Source of the DNA: Fluviicola sp.
GTDB lineage: Bacteria > Bacteroidota > Bacteroidia > Flavobacteriales_D > Crocinitomicaceae
Assembly: GCA_020849495.1 (NCBI GenBank)
Contig: JADLGD010000044.1
Location: 1 to 53,564 of the forward strand
Direction: 5' to 3'
Length of the DNA: 53,564 nt
Under the pieces are notes generated by a model. The model did not search any database. It was not told the origin of the DNA and saw only the letters and a program-made list of their open reading frames with translations. The position numbers and the translations under genes are program-made. Shown here piece by piece: positions 34,609 through 42,558 of the stretch. Numbering within the stretch: the stretch's first letter is position 1; every line of letters begins with the position of its first letter.

Positions 34609-35457
34609 CTATCTCATTTGAGCTTTGAGCATGCGTTGTTTACCTTGAAGATCCAATTTAATTTCAACCTGATTAAACCCGAGCTCTTCAAGCATTGATT
34701 TTGTTTCTTGAGCAAAACGTTCATGCAATTCAAAAAACAACAACCCTTTGTCATTCAGATTCTTCATTGCATAATCAGCTATGGCTTTGTAAAAAAGCAA
34801 AGGATCCGTATCGGGAACGAACAAGGCCAACTCAGGTTCAAATTTCAAGACATTTTGGTGCATTTCAGCTTTGTCAACAAAAGGAATATAAGGCGGATTA
34901 GAAACGATCACATCAGCTTTTTGATGAAAGCTTGGTTGTAAAGCAGAATCTTCGTGCCATTCAACAGATAGATTCAGAGAGTGGCTATTCAACTTTGCGA
35001 TTTTCAATGCATCCAATGACACATCGATTCCATGTACTTCCCAATTTTTCAGATGGTGTTTTAGTGCCAGTGCAATGCAACCAGAACCAGTGCACCAATC
35101 GATGATGGTTCCTTTGTTCTCTGGATGGACTGCATCCAAAACCCAATGGACCAATTCCTCTGTTTCAGGTCGAGGAATCAACACACCTGGATCCACTTTG
35201 ATTTCCAATTCATCAAAATAAGTAAACCCTACAATGTATTGGTAAGGTTCACCTAACTTCAAGCGTTCCAAGACACGATTCAACTGAGCACTGGCATCCA
35301 AACTCAAGTTCAGATCTGGATTTGAAAGCAACATCGTTTTTGAAATACCTAAAACATCTTCCAATGTCAGATGAAAAAGACTTTTGATTTCTCTTTTTGG
35401 ATACAAAGAGTTTAAAGCCTCTTCCCAATACATTTCGAACTCTTTTATTGCTTTCAT
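34609..35457 (-). CDS. prmC: Peptide chain release factor N5-glutamine methyltransferase
   Basis: 282 residues. Methylates the Gln of the GGQ motif in release factors RF1 and RF2. The N-terminal helical domain leads to GVLIPRPETEELV, the SAM motif DWCTGSGC (120-127) and the catalytic NPPY (187-190, in VSNPPYIPF). It is transcribed away from the DUF4178 operon, with a 77-base divergent region between them. An 82-base gap with no clear hairpin separates it from the GH3 gene. Confidence 0.95.
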   Translation of the reverse strand: MKAIKEFEMYWEEALNSLYPKREIKSLFHLTLEDVLGISKTMLLSNPDLNLSLDASAQLNRVLERLKLGEPYQYIVGFTYFDELEIKVDPGVLIPRPETEELVHWVLDAVHPENKGTIIDWCTGSGCIALALKHHLKNWEVHGIDVSLDALKIAKLNSHSLNLSVEWHEDSALQPSFHQKADVIVSNPPYIPFVDKAEMHQNVLKFEPELALFVPDTDPLLFYKAIADYAMKNLNDKGLLFFELHERFAQETKSMLEELGFNQVEIKLDLQGKQRMLKAQMR

Positions 35458-35502
35458 GTTACGAATTTAATAAAAGTGATGTCGATTTTTTAAAACAAAT
35501 TT

Positions 35503-35510
35503 TATCTTTG
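35503..35510 (+). promoter_or_regulatory. Bacteroidota -7 promoter element of the DUF4178-polyamine operon
   Basis: TATCTTTG matches TAnnTTTG exactly and stands 25 bases before the ATG at 35535, in the short divergent region with prmC. The expected -33 element is only a T-rich stretch (about 35485-35490), so the match is partial. Confidence 0.5.
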
Positions 35511-35534
35511 GGTTCCTGACTTGAAAACCAAAAC

Positions 35535-36845
35535 ATGTCTGATTTTTATTCATACTTACAACATTCTGGTAATCAGACACATTTCAATTGCCCTAAATGC
35601 AAAACCAAAACGTTATTGCATCATTATCAACAAGTTGAATTATTCGCATGTACTTGTGAGACCATTTATTGGACAAAAGAATTTCACCGATACCAACACC
35701 TCAATAATCATTTTGGATACAGAGGTCAAAAGTTAAAAATCGGAAGCCAAGGAGAATTTGAAGGAAAAACATATACTGTCATAGGAGTTGCACATAAAAA
35801 AGAATTGGGAAATCAGTTTGCAAAGTGGACGGAATTTGTATTAATCGATCAAAACAAAAACATTTCATTTCTCAATTGTTCGTATGGGAATTATACTTGG
35901 ATGTATATTTCAGATCGAATCAAGGCTGTTGATTTCATTACCAACATAGATGATTACATTGAGTTTGATGGGATTGAATACGAATTATTTTCTTCTTACA
36001 AACAATCAACGGAAGCAATACGTGGAGAGTTCCACTATAACCCTGTGAATATCAAAAAAATTGAGTGTTTTGATTTTATTTCGCCACCAAAAGTCATTTC
36101 AATTGAAAAAACGGAATCCAATACTTATGATTGTTTTGAAGGATTTCATATAACAAGAGAAAGAGTAGCTGAAATATTCAAAACGCCAGCAATAGCCTAT
36201 CAAGAGCATGAAGGAATTGGAATGGCTCAACCTTATTTCATTCATTTAAAAACTTCTCAAATCAATCGAATTGCATTGTTTTTTGCTCTTTTGATGATTT
36301 TAATGAGTGTCTTTTGGACTGCTTCTTTTTATGAGAAAAAATTGATTTATACTCAAATACCAGTTGATAAAGATCAACCGAAAGAAATTATAACCACCCC
36401 TTTTTACTTGAATGAATCTTTCAGTCCATATTATCTCCGTTTTGATGGTAATTCATATCTATCAAACGAATGGATAGAGGCCGGAATAACATTGGTGAAT
36501 GAAAAAAATGGTGAAGAAAAAGAACTTGGTTTTGTTTTGGAATATTATTCAGGTGTTGATAATGGTTATTCTTGGTCAGAAGGAAGTAACTCTGCCACAG
36601 CTTATCTTTCGGGAGTTGCTCCTGGAAAATATCACTTAAAAATCAAACCCTATTGCTCATTGATAACGAGTAAAAACATGGCTTTTTCAGCTCATATTGC
36701 ATCACCAGTTTGGTGGAATACAGGAATGATGATTCTATGTATCTTCGTTATCGTCATCATCTTAAATATTTTAGACCGCCAAGTAAGACGATTGCGAAGT
36801 GGAGAAATAGATAATTTATTTGGATCAAGTTACAATGAAGATTAA
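35535..36845 (+). CDS. Zinc-ribbon / DUF4178 membrane protein, first gene of a polyamine-linked operon
   Basis: 436 residues. An N-terminal zinc-ribbon has Cys19, Cys22, Cys39 and Cys41 (FNCPKCKTKT and FACTCET). A DUF4178 domain follows (about 65-185, with GSQGEFEGKTYTVIGVA, EFVLID and WMYISD). Two membrane spans (about 245-265 and 395-413) enclose a beta-rich region of 125 residues that should lie outside the cytoplasm (YYLRFDGNSYLSNEW, SATAYLSGVAPGKYHLKI). DUF4178 is of unknown function but is known to occur next to DUF350 and spermidine-synthase-like genes. Its stop overlaps the start of the next gene by 11 bases. Confidence 0.85.
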   Translation: MSDFYSYLQHSGNQTHFNCPKCKTKTLLHHYQQVELFACTCETIYWTKEFHRYQHLNNHFGYRGQKLKIGSQGEFEGKTYTVIGVAHKKELGNQFAKWTEFVLIDQNKNISFLNCSYGNYTWMYISDRIKAVDFITNIDDYIEFDGIEYELFSSYKQSTEAIRGEFHYNPVNIKKIECFDFISPPKVISIEKTESNTYDCFEGFHITRERVAEIFKTPAIAYQEHEGIGMAQPYFIHLKTSQINRIALFFALLMILMSVFWTASFYEKKLIYTQIPVDKDQPKEIITTPFYLNESFSPYYLRFDGNSYLSNEWIEAGITLVNEKNGEEKELGFVLEYYSGVDNGYSWSEGSNSATAYLSGVAPGKYHLKIKPYCSLITSKNMAFSAHIASPVWWNTGMMILCIFVIVIILNILDRQVRRLRSGEIDNLFGSSYNED

Positions 36846-37002
36846 ACGACTCATAAAATCAAACCTCGTTATATTCCTATTTTGTACGGTAGCATTTGCA
36901 CTTTACATTTGGGGAAATAGTTCAGGTTTTAAAATATTCAAATCTGAAGCAGGTAAAACATGGTCTGCAGGCGGACACAATGGTAGTATACATCACAAAT
37001 AA
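36835..37002 (+). CDS. 55-residue single-span peptide with Gly/Ser/His tail
   Basis: Begins at ATG 36835 inside the end of the DUF4178 gene. Residues 1-9 are basic (MKIKRLIKS), 10-26 form one hydrophobic span, and 27-55 are a hydrophilic tail whose end is KTWSAGGHNGSIHHK. The charge pattern predicts the N-terminus inside and the tail outside. There is no lipobox and no clear cleavage site. The tail has Lys, Ser and His side chains that could be modified. No family name is known to me; its fixed place in the operon suggests a structural or substrate role. Confidence 0.75.
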   Translation: MKIKRLIKSNLVIFLFCTVAFALYIWGNSSGFKIFKSEAGKTWSAGGHNGSIHHK

Positions 37003-37013
37003 ATAAGATTATT

Positions 37014-37229
37014 ATGGAATTAATCGTACAATCAAGTCACATTTGGGCATCAATCATTTATTCTTTTCTAGGAATTTTGATTTTAGTGTTTTCTTTCATT
37101 ATTATTGATTTACTTACACCAAGCAAACTTTGGAAGGAAATTACACAAAATAAAAACATTGCTGTCGCAATTGTTGCTGGAGCATTTATGTTAGCTATAG
37201 CCATCATTATTTCATCTGCAATTCACTAA
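37014..37229 (+). CDS. DUF350 (YjfL-like) small membrane protein
   Basis: 71 residues with two spans (about 11-33 and 48-70). The segment NKNIAVAIVAGAFMLAIAI is the DUF350 signature. The normal family consists of one or two such two-span units; this is a single unit. DUF350 genes (E. coli YjfL) are associated in other bacteria with polyamine and ATP-grasp genes, with no settled biochemical role. It starts 11 bases after the small peptide gene and ends two bases before the spermidine-synthase-like gene. Confidence 0.85.
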   Translation: MELIVQSSHIWASIIYSFLGILILVFSFIIIDLLTPSKLWKEITQNKNIAVAIVAGAFMLAIAIIISSAIH

Positions 37230-37231
37230 AT

Positions 37232-38734
37232 ATGCGGATTTTACTGTTAGTTACGATTTTTATTGTTTCAACTTGTGGATTGATTTACGAATTAGTTGCT
37301 GGAACACTTGCTAGTTATCTTTTAGGTGATTCAGTTACTCAGTTTTCTACAATAATTGGCACTTACTTATTTGCAATGGGACTTGGTTCCTATTTATCCA
37401 AATTTGTTCGAAACAAGTTAATCGAAACTTTCATCGTCATTGAATTACTAACAGGAATTGTTGGTGGACTGAGTAGCAGTATTTTATTTGTTTGTTTTGG
37501 TTATGGCGCATACTTCCACCTTGTTTTGTATTTTCTTGTAGGTTTAACAGGCATTTTTATTGGTTTAGAAATTCCTTTAATCATGCGTATTTTAAGGAAA
37601 AACTCTTCGTTTAAAAATTTAGTCGCAGATGTTTTTACATTTGATTATATAGGTTCATTATTGGCTTCAATAGCGTTTCCTATCATTCTTGTTCCCTATT
37701 TAAATTTGACCAGAACATCCATTCTTTTTGGATTAATGAATGTTGGTTTAGCACTTTATCTAACGTATTATTTTAGAATTCAAATAAAACGCCCTACAAT
37801 TTTATTTGTCCAAGGTTTGGTTTGTGCTGTCATTTTAACCTTCGGATTTATTAGTGCTGACACTGTTCAACGCATGAGTGAAGAAGAATACCATGGCGAT
37901 GGAATCATTTATGCCACCACATCTAAGTATCAACGTATCGTAATTACACGAGACCGAAATGCTTATAGTTTATTTCTTAATAATCACTTACAATTCAATT
38001 CTAGAGACGAATACCGATACCATGAGGCTTTAGTTCACCCTATTATGAGTCAATTAAATGCGCCAAGAAAAGTTTTGGTTTTAGGTGGAGGTGATGGTTT
38101 TGCGTTGAGAGAACTATTGAAATACCCAAGTGTAAAAAACATTACATTGGTAGATTTAGATGCCCGACTTGTTCAAATTTTCAAAGACAACGAGATGTTA
38201 AACAAGCTCAATCAGCACTCTTTTTCAAATCCCAAAGTCAATGTAATCCAACAGGATGCCTTTATATTTTTGCAACAAGCAAAAGGTGAAAAATACGATG
38301 CTATTGTAATTGATTTTCCTGATCCTTCCAACTATTCCATTGGAAAATTGTACACAACCACTTTTTTCAAAACACTTCAAAACGTGATGCATGAAAACAC
38401 CATTGGAGTGATACAAAGTACATCTCCCTTGTATGCAAAAGAATCTTATTGGTGTATCAATAATACCATCAAAGCAACCTATTTAGAGACTGTACCTTAC
38501 CATACTTATGTACCTTCATTTGGGGAATGGGGATACATTCAATTTTCATTCAAAACTTGTGATCAACAATTGAAACAACTACCGAAAGGATTGCGCTATT
38601 TTTCATCTAACGAATGGAAATCTATGCGCAATTTCCCAGCTGATATGCAACATCATGAAATTGTTATCAACCGATTGAGTAACCAAGCCCTCATTCCACT
38701 TTTTGAAAAAGAATGGGATTCACTATTTGAATAA
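37232..38734 (+). CDS. Membrane-embedded spermidine-synthase-like aminopropyltransferase
   Basis: 500 residues. The first 205 form about seven membrane spans, beginning CGLIYELVAGTLASYLLG. The rest is a spermidine-synthase fold: SKYQRIVITR, LFLNNHLQFNSRDEYRYHEA, the decarboxylated-SAM site VLVLGGGDGFALRE, VDLDARLV, the acidic loop IDFPDPSN in place of the catalytic-Asp motif, and KLYTTTFFK. Soluble SpeE makes spermidine from putrescine; the membrane-fused branch is widespread but its acceptor is not established. Context suggests an acceptor in or near the membrane. No S-adenosylmethionine decarboxylase gene lies in this operon. Confidence 0.88.
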   Translation: MRILLLVTIFIVSTCGLIYELVAGTLASYLLGDSVTQFSTIIGTYLFAMGLGSYLSKFVRNKLIETFIVIELLTGIVGGLSSSILFVCFGYGAYFHLVLYFLVGLTGIFIGLEIPLIMRILRKNSSFKNLVADVFTFDYIGSLLASIAFPIILVPYLNLTRTSILFGLMNVGLALYLTYYFRIQIKRPTILFVQGLVCAVILTFGFISADTVQRMSEEEYHGDGIIYATTSKYQRIVITRDRNAYSLFLNNHLQFNSRDEYRYHEALVHPIMSQLNAPRKVLVLGGGDGFALRELLKYPSVKNITLVDLDARLVQIFKDNEMLNKLNQHSFSNPKVNVIQQDAFIFLQQAKGEKYDAIVIDFPDPSNYSIGKLYTTTFFKTLQNVMHENTIGVIQSTSPLYAKESYWCINNTIKATYLETVPYHTYVPSFGEWGYIQFSFKTCDQQLKQLPKGLRYFSSNEWKSMRNFPADMQHHEIVINRLSNQALIPLFEKEWDSLFE

Positions 38735-38736
38735 CT

Positions 38737-40353
38737 ATGCAACGCAGAAGTTTTGTTAAATACTTGGGAACCATCAGCTTGGGAGCAATCATTGCACCAA
38801 AGCTATTATCTTGTGAAAGTGAGCGAAAAATTCGTTTAAAAACAATTGGAGCAGCAATTGAAAGAGGACACTTACTTCGTCAACCTTCTAAACATTTTGA
38901 TCAATATCCTGTTTCTAAAAAACAACAAAAAATAGTCGTTGTTGGAGGAGGAATCAGTGGACTATCGGCAGCCTATCATTTAAAACAATTGAAAGAAGAT
39001 GATTTTGTATTGTTAGAAATGAATCAACAGTTTGGAGGTAATTCTGCAAGTCATTCAAACGAATATTCAAAATTCCCTCTTGGTGCACATTATTTATCAC
39101 TTCCTAATCAAGATAATTGGGCATTGATTGATTTTTTAAAAAAAGAACAATTAATCGTTGGTGAACAAGATGGAAAATACATTTACAATGATGCCTTCAT
39201 CTGTCATTCGCCGAATGAACGTTTGTTTTACAGGGGATCTTTTCAAGAAGGATTGGTACCTGATTATGGTTTAAATGATGCAACACATCAGGAAATCGAA
39301 TCGTTTTTTAACTGGATGAAGCAACTGAAAAATGCTACAAACGAAACTGGTAAACAACTGTTTTCAATTCCAATTTCTAACTGTGATTATACTCCTCATC
39401 TAAAAGATTTAGACACAATTACCTTTAAAGATTTCTTAGATCAACATCAGTACACTTCTAAAGAATTGTGTTGGTTTTTGGATTATTGTTGTAGAGATGA
39501 TTTTGGCGCAGGTTATGACATGATTTCTGCTTGGGCTGGAGTTCATTATTTTGCAGCTCGTAAAGCAACACCATCGAATGCAGAATCAACTTCAGTTTTG
39601 ACTTGGTCAGAAGGAAATGATGCTTTAGTGAATCGATTAAAAAAACACTTTCCAAAACACTGTAAGGAAGATCAATTGGTAATTCAAATTGAAGAGCTCG
39701 AAAACCACGTTATCGTTCGTTCTTTTGATGTGGAAAAGCAAATCATCAACGAATACACCTGTGAACAATGTATTGTAGCAACTCCTTCTTATGTCAACAA
39801 ACACATACTTCATTCCCCTCAATGGCCAAAAAATTTCTTTGAAGGAATTAAACATCAACCATGGTTCATCGGAATTGCTGTAGTTTCACAATTACCTCAT
39901 ATCAACGGTTTGAGTTTGTCATGGGACAATGTTGCTTTTGGAACAAAAGGATTGGGATATATTTACAATCAACATCAGTCTCTAAAAACTTATCCAAAAG
40001 GACCATTTGTTTTGAGTGTATATATTACATTAGATAAAGCGGTGGATGAGTTTGAACGTCGAAGATTGTTTGAAATGTCGGAAGAAAAAATGACTGAAAT
40101 CGTTATTGAAGAACTAAAAACAATGCATCCTGAAATAGAAAAAGACATTCTTGAAATTTCCTTTCAAAAATGGGGTCATGGAATGGTTACTCCATATCCT
40201 GGAGCACTTGCAAAACACCATGCATTTGTTGAGCTTTCACAAAATGCCAAACGAACGCATTTAGCTCATACCGATTTTGCCTCTTATTCTGTTTTTGAAG
40301 AAGGATTCGATGCAGGAAGAAATGCAGCCTTAAAAGTAGTGCATCATGTCTAG
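38737..40353 (+). CDS. FAD-dependent amine-oxidase-like lipoprotein with Tat-like signal
   Basis: 538 residues. The N-terminus QRRSFVKYLGTISLGAIIA is a twin-arginine type leader (RRxFxK) and is followed by LLSC with Cys26, so the protein seems to be exported folded, with FAD bound, and then lipidated. The dinucleotide site is VVVGGGISGLSAAYHL (67-82). FGGNSASHSNEYSKFPLG and a late ALAKHHAFVELS plus GFDAGRNAAL fit flavin amine oxidases and related desaturases. A polyamine or a modified membrane peptide is a plausible substrate, but this is inferred from context. Two bases separate it from the gene upstream. Confidence 0.85.
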   Translation: MQRRSFVKYLGTISLGAIIAPKLLSCESERKIRLKTIGAAIERGHLLRQPSKHFDQYPVSKKQQKIVVVGGGISGLSAAYHLKQLKEDDFVLLEMNQQFGGNSASHSNEYSKFPLGAHYLSLPNQDNWALIDFLKKEQLIVGEQDGKYIYNDAFICHSPNERLFYRGSFQEGLVPDYGLNDATHQEIESFFNWMKQLKNATNETGKQLFSIPISNCDYTPHLKDLDTITFKDFLDQHQYTSKELCWFLDYCCRDDFGAGYDMISAWAGVHYFAARKATPSNAESTSVLTWSEGNDALVNRLKKHFPKHCKEDQLVIQIEELENHVIVRSFDVEKQIINEYTCEQCIVATPSYVNKHILHSPQWPKNFFEGIKHQPWFIGIAVVSQLPHINGLSLSWDNVAFGTKGLGYIYNQHQSLKTYPKGPFVLSVYITLDKAVDEFERRRLFEMSEEKMTEIVIEELKTMHPEIEKDILEISFQKWGHGMVTPYPGALAKHHAFVELSQNAKRTHLAHTDFASYSVFEEGFDAGRNAALKVVHHV

Positions 40354-41416
40354 TTTTTGGATTCGATCTAGTAAATTTGATTTTTGGTGGTTCATTGCTC
40401 CTCTCTTGTTTCCTCCTTTGATTGCTTTTTTCATCCCCAATGACTATTTATCCCAACAACAAAAAGATATTTTTCCTTGGTCATGGATATTGATTGTTCT
40501 GACAATTGATGTAGCTCATGTTTACAGTACTGTTTATAAAACCTATTTCAATCCAACAGCAAAAGAAAAACATCGCTTAAAACTCATTGCTCTCCCTATT
40601 CTAGTTTGGATCATTGGTGCACTTATTTACTCGCAAAGCTCTCGTTTTTTTTGGAGCGTTGTTGCTTACTTTGCAGTATTCCATTTTGTGCGACAGCAAT
40701 ACGGATTTTTTCGTCTTTATTCGATCAAATCTATTGCTACACAAACTCAAAAAAGAGTATTGAATTGTTGTATTTATGCTGTAATGCTTATTCCAATATT
40801 GATCTGGCATGTGAGAGGTCAACGAAATTTCAATTGGATGACTGAAGGTGATTTCTTCTATTTCCCGAGTTCTACTTTAGAACCTATTCTTCAAGTTCTT
40901 TTTGCTGCTATCGTAATCTTTTATTGTTTATTGGAAATACGCTTAAAAAAAGAAAACAAGGCATTGAATGTTCCTCGAATCTTATTGACCTTATCAACAG
41001 CGTTTTCGTATTACGTTGCAATCGTAGTAACGAATAATGACTTTTTATTTTCACTCATCAACGTCATCGGACATGGAATTCCATACATGGCATTGGTTTG
41101 GTGGAGTGAAAAGAAAAGCTTGAACGAAACTAGTCCAAGCCTTCTTAAAATTGTGTTGTCAAAATGGGGATTTATTCTTTTCTATTTGATCATTTTTGCA
41201 ATGGCCTATTTTGAAGAAGCATTATGGGATGCTTTAGTCTTCAGAGAAAAACCATTGCCTTTTGGATGGACTTATCAATTCTTAAGTGAAATCAAAGATT
41301 CCATCGTTTTGATCATCGTTGTTCCTTTATTGATAATGCCACAAATAGTCCATTATATTCTTGATGGATACATTTGGAAAAACAAGCAAAATAAAACGTT
41401 TATTAGTTCTACTTAA
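40346..41416 (+). CDS. Multi-span membrane protein with conserved His/Asp motifs
   Basis: 356 residues, about nine spans. Polar motifs sit at membrane edges: DVAHVYSTVYKTYF, FHFVRQQYGFFRLY, INVIGHGIPYMALVWW and, at the end, HYILDGYIWK. Such spaced His and Asp residues recall membrane di-metal oxygenases or Brp/Blh-type dioxygenases, but none of the exact signatures is met, so I leave it unnamed. It starts eight bases inside the FAD protein gene and ends the operon, overlapping the convergent msrB gene by eight bases. Confidence 0.7.
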   Translation: MSSFWIRSSKFDFWWFIAPLLFPPLIAFFIPNDYLSQQQKDIFPWSWILIVLTIDVAHVYSTVYKTYFNPTAKEKHRLKLIALPILVWIIGALIYSQSSRFFWSVVAYFAVFHFVRQQYGFFRLYSIKSIATQTQKRVLNCCIYAVMLIPILIWHVRGQRNFNWMTEGDFFYFPSSTLEPILQVLFAAIVIFYCLLEIRLKKENKALNVPRILLTLSTAFSYYVAIVVTNNDFLFSLINVIGHGIPYMALVWWSEKKSLNETSPSLLKIVLSKWGFILFYLIIFAMAYFEEALWDALVFREKPLPFGWTYQFLSEIKDSIVLIIVVPLLIMPQIVHYILDGYIWKNKQNKTFISST

Positions 41417-41903
41417 TCACCGCTGGGATTTTATCTACTTCCTTTGATGAATAAAACTGTATCGAACTCGTATTGACACAATGACGGGTGTCTTTATCCG
41501 TAAATCCTTCTCCGGTAAACACATGCCCAAGATGACCTTTGCAATTAGCACAAATGATTTCTGTGCGCATACCGTCTGCATCTGGCACATTGATCACCGC
41601 TCCATCAATTTCATCATCAAAACTTGGCCAGCCACAATGCGAATCAAATTTATCATCCGAACGGTACAAGGGATTATTGCATTGACGACAAACATACACT
41701 CCTTTGTCTTTTTTGTTGTAATAATCTCCCGTGAAAGGTCGATCTGTTGCTTTATGCAAAAGCACTTCTTCTTGCCAAGGTGAAAGTTCGTTGTATTTCA
41801 TTGATTTTTGAGTTTCCGATTTCATTTGAGTGGTATCTGCTTGCTGTTGAGAACAAGCAGTCAGCAGGTTCATTGCCATCCATGTTAAAAGTAAATATTT
41901 CAT
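41409..41903 (-). CDS. msrB: Peptide-methionine (R)-S-oxide reductase, lipoprotein form
   Basis: 164 residues from ATG 41903. The leader MKYLLLTWMAMNLLTAC has Cys17 in lipobox LTAC, so the enzyme is anchored in the envelope. MsrB features are complete: zinc pairs Cys72/Cys75 (VCRQC) and Cys118/Cys121 (CANC), HCGWPSF and the catalytic Cys142 in RHCVNTSSIQF. It repairs oxidised methionine in envelope proteins. A hairpin at 41983-42015 separates it from the TlpA gene, so it probably has its own promoter. Confidence 0.93.
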   Translation of the reverse strand: MKYLLLTWMAMNLLTACSQQQADTTQMKSETQKSMKYNELSPWQEEVLLHKATDRPFTGDYYNKKDKGVYVCRQCNNPLYRSDDKFDSHCGWPSFDDEIDGAVINVPDADGMRTEIICANCKGHLGHVFTGEGFTDKDTRHCVNTSSIQFYSSKEVDKIPAVIK

Positions 41904-41982
41904 TGTTGAAGTTTTTGTTTTCAATAAACGTTTGAAAGCGTCATTTGGATTTCAAAGAGTTAAAAATAATTTGATAAAAAGA

Positions 41983-42015
41983 AAATGTCCTTCAGAAAAA
42001 TTCAAAAGGACATTT
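41983..42015 (-). terminator. Terminator of the murA-tlpA unit
   Basis: AAATGTCCTT (41983-41992) and AAGGACATTT (42006-42015) form a perfect 10-bp stem with a 13-base A-rich loop; the minus strand continues with CTTTTTATC. It lies 22 bases after the TlpA-like stop. Confidence 0.7.
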
Positions 42016-42037
42016 CAATTAAACTATTTTATTCGTT

Positions 42038-42553
42038 TTATTTTTTCAATTTATCCAACTCAACATGAAGGTTCAAGCCTCTTAAACTTTCGCCTGTAGC
42101 TACCACTTTTCCATTACCATCAATTAAAAATCCAGTCGGAATGAATTGAACTTGATAAGCTCTACCAGCCACATTGTCTTTGTCCCATACATGGCTTTTC
42201 CACACTAATCCATCAGCTTGAATGGCTTCTTTCCATTTGGCTTCATCGCGATCTAAAGAAACTGAAAACACTTCAAAGCCTTTTGCACCTTTGAATTTTG
42301 TTTTCTTGTATTTCTTGTATGCTTCTACCACATTGGGATTTTCTTTTCTGCACGGTCCACACCAAGAAGCCCAAAAATCGATTAAAACAATCTTCCCTCT
42401 CAAGCTTGAAAGTTTAATGGTTTTGCCATCAGTCCCCAACAATTCAATTTCTGGAGCAGTAGAACCGATTCCAGGACTTGGTTTTGAGTTGGTCATGGAG
42501 CACAACCAAAAAAATCCGATTAAAGCAACTGAAACAATAATACTATTTCTCAT
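42038..42553 (-). CDS. TlpA-family thioredoxin-like protein
   Basis: 171 residues with an N-terminal signal or anchor (NSIIVSVALIGFFWLCSM). The thioredoxin fold begins GSTAPEIELLGTDGKTIKLS and has the active site WASWCGPCRKE (CGPC 65-68) and a cis-Pro region FIPTGFLID. An exported disulfide reductase or a peroxiredoxin-like TlpA protein. It starts five bases after murA ends, so both share a transcript. Confidence 0.87.
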   Translation of the reverse strand: MRNSIIVSVALIGFFWLCSMTNSKPSPGIGSTAPEIELLGTDGKTIKLSSLRGKIVLIDFWASWCGPCRKENPNVVEAYKKYKKTKFKGAKGFEVFSVSLDRDEAKWKEAIQADGLVWKSHVWDKDNVAGRAYQVQFIPTGFLIDGNGKVVATGESLRGLNLHVELDKLKK

Positions 42554-42558
42554 TTTCC

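Noticed and set aside
35535-41416. Anti-phage defence island
   Set aside because: No nuclease, sensor or helicase domain, and all products are membrane or exported proteins; an envelope modification role fits better.
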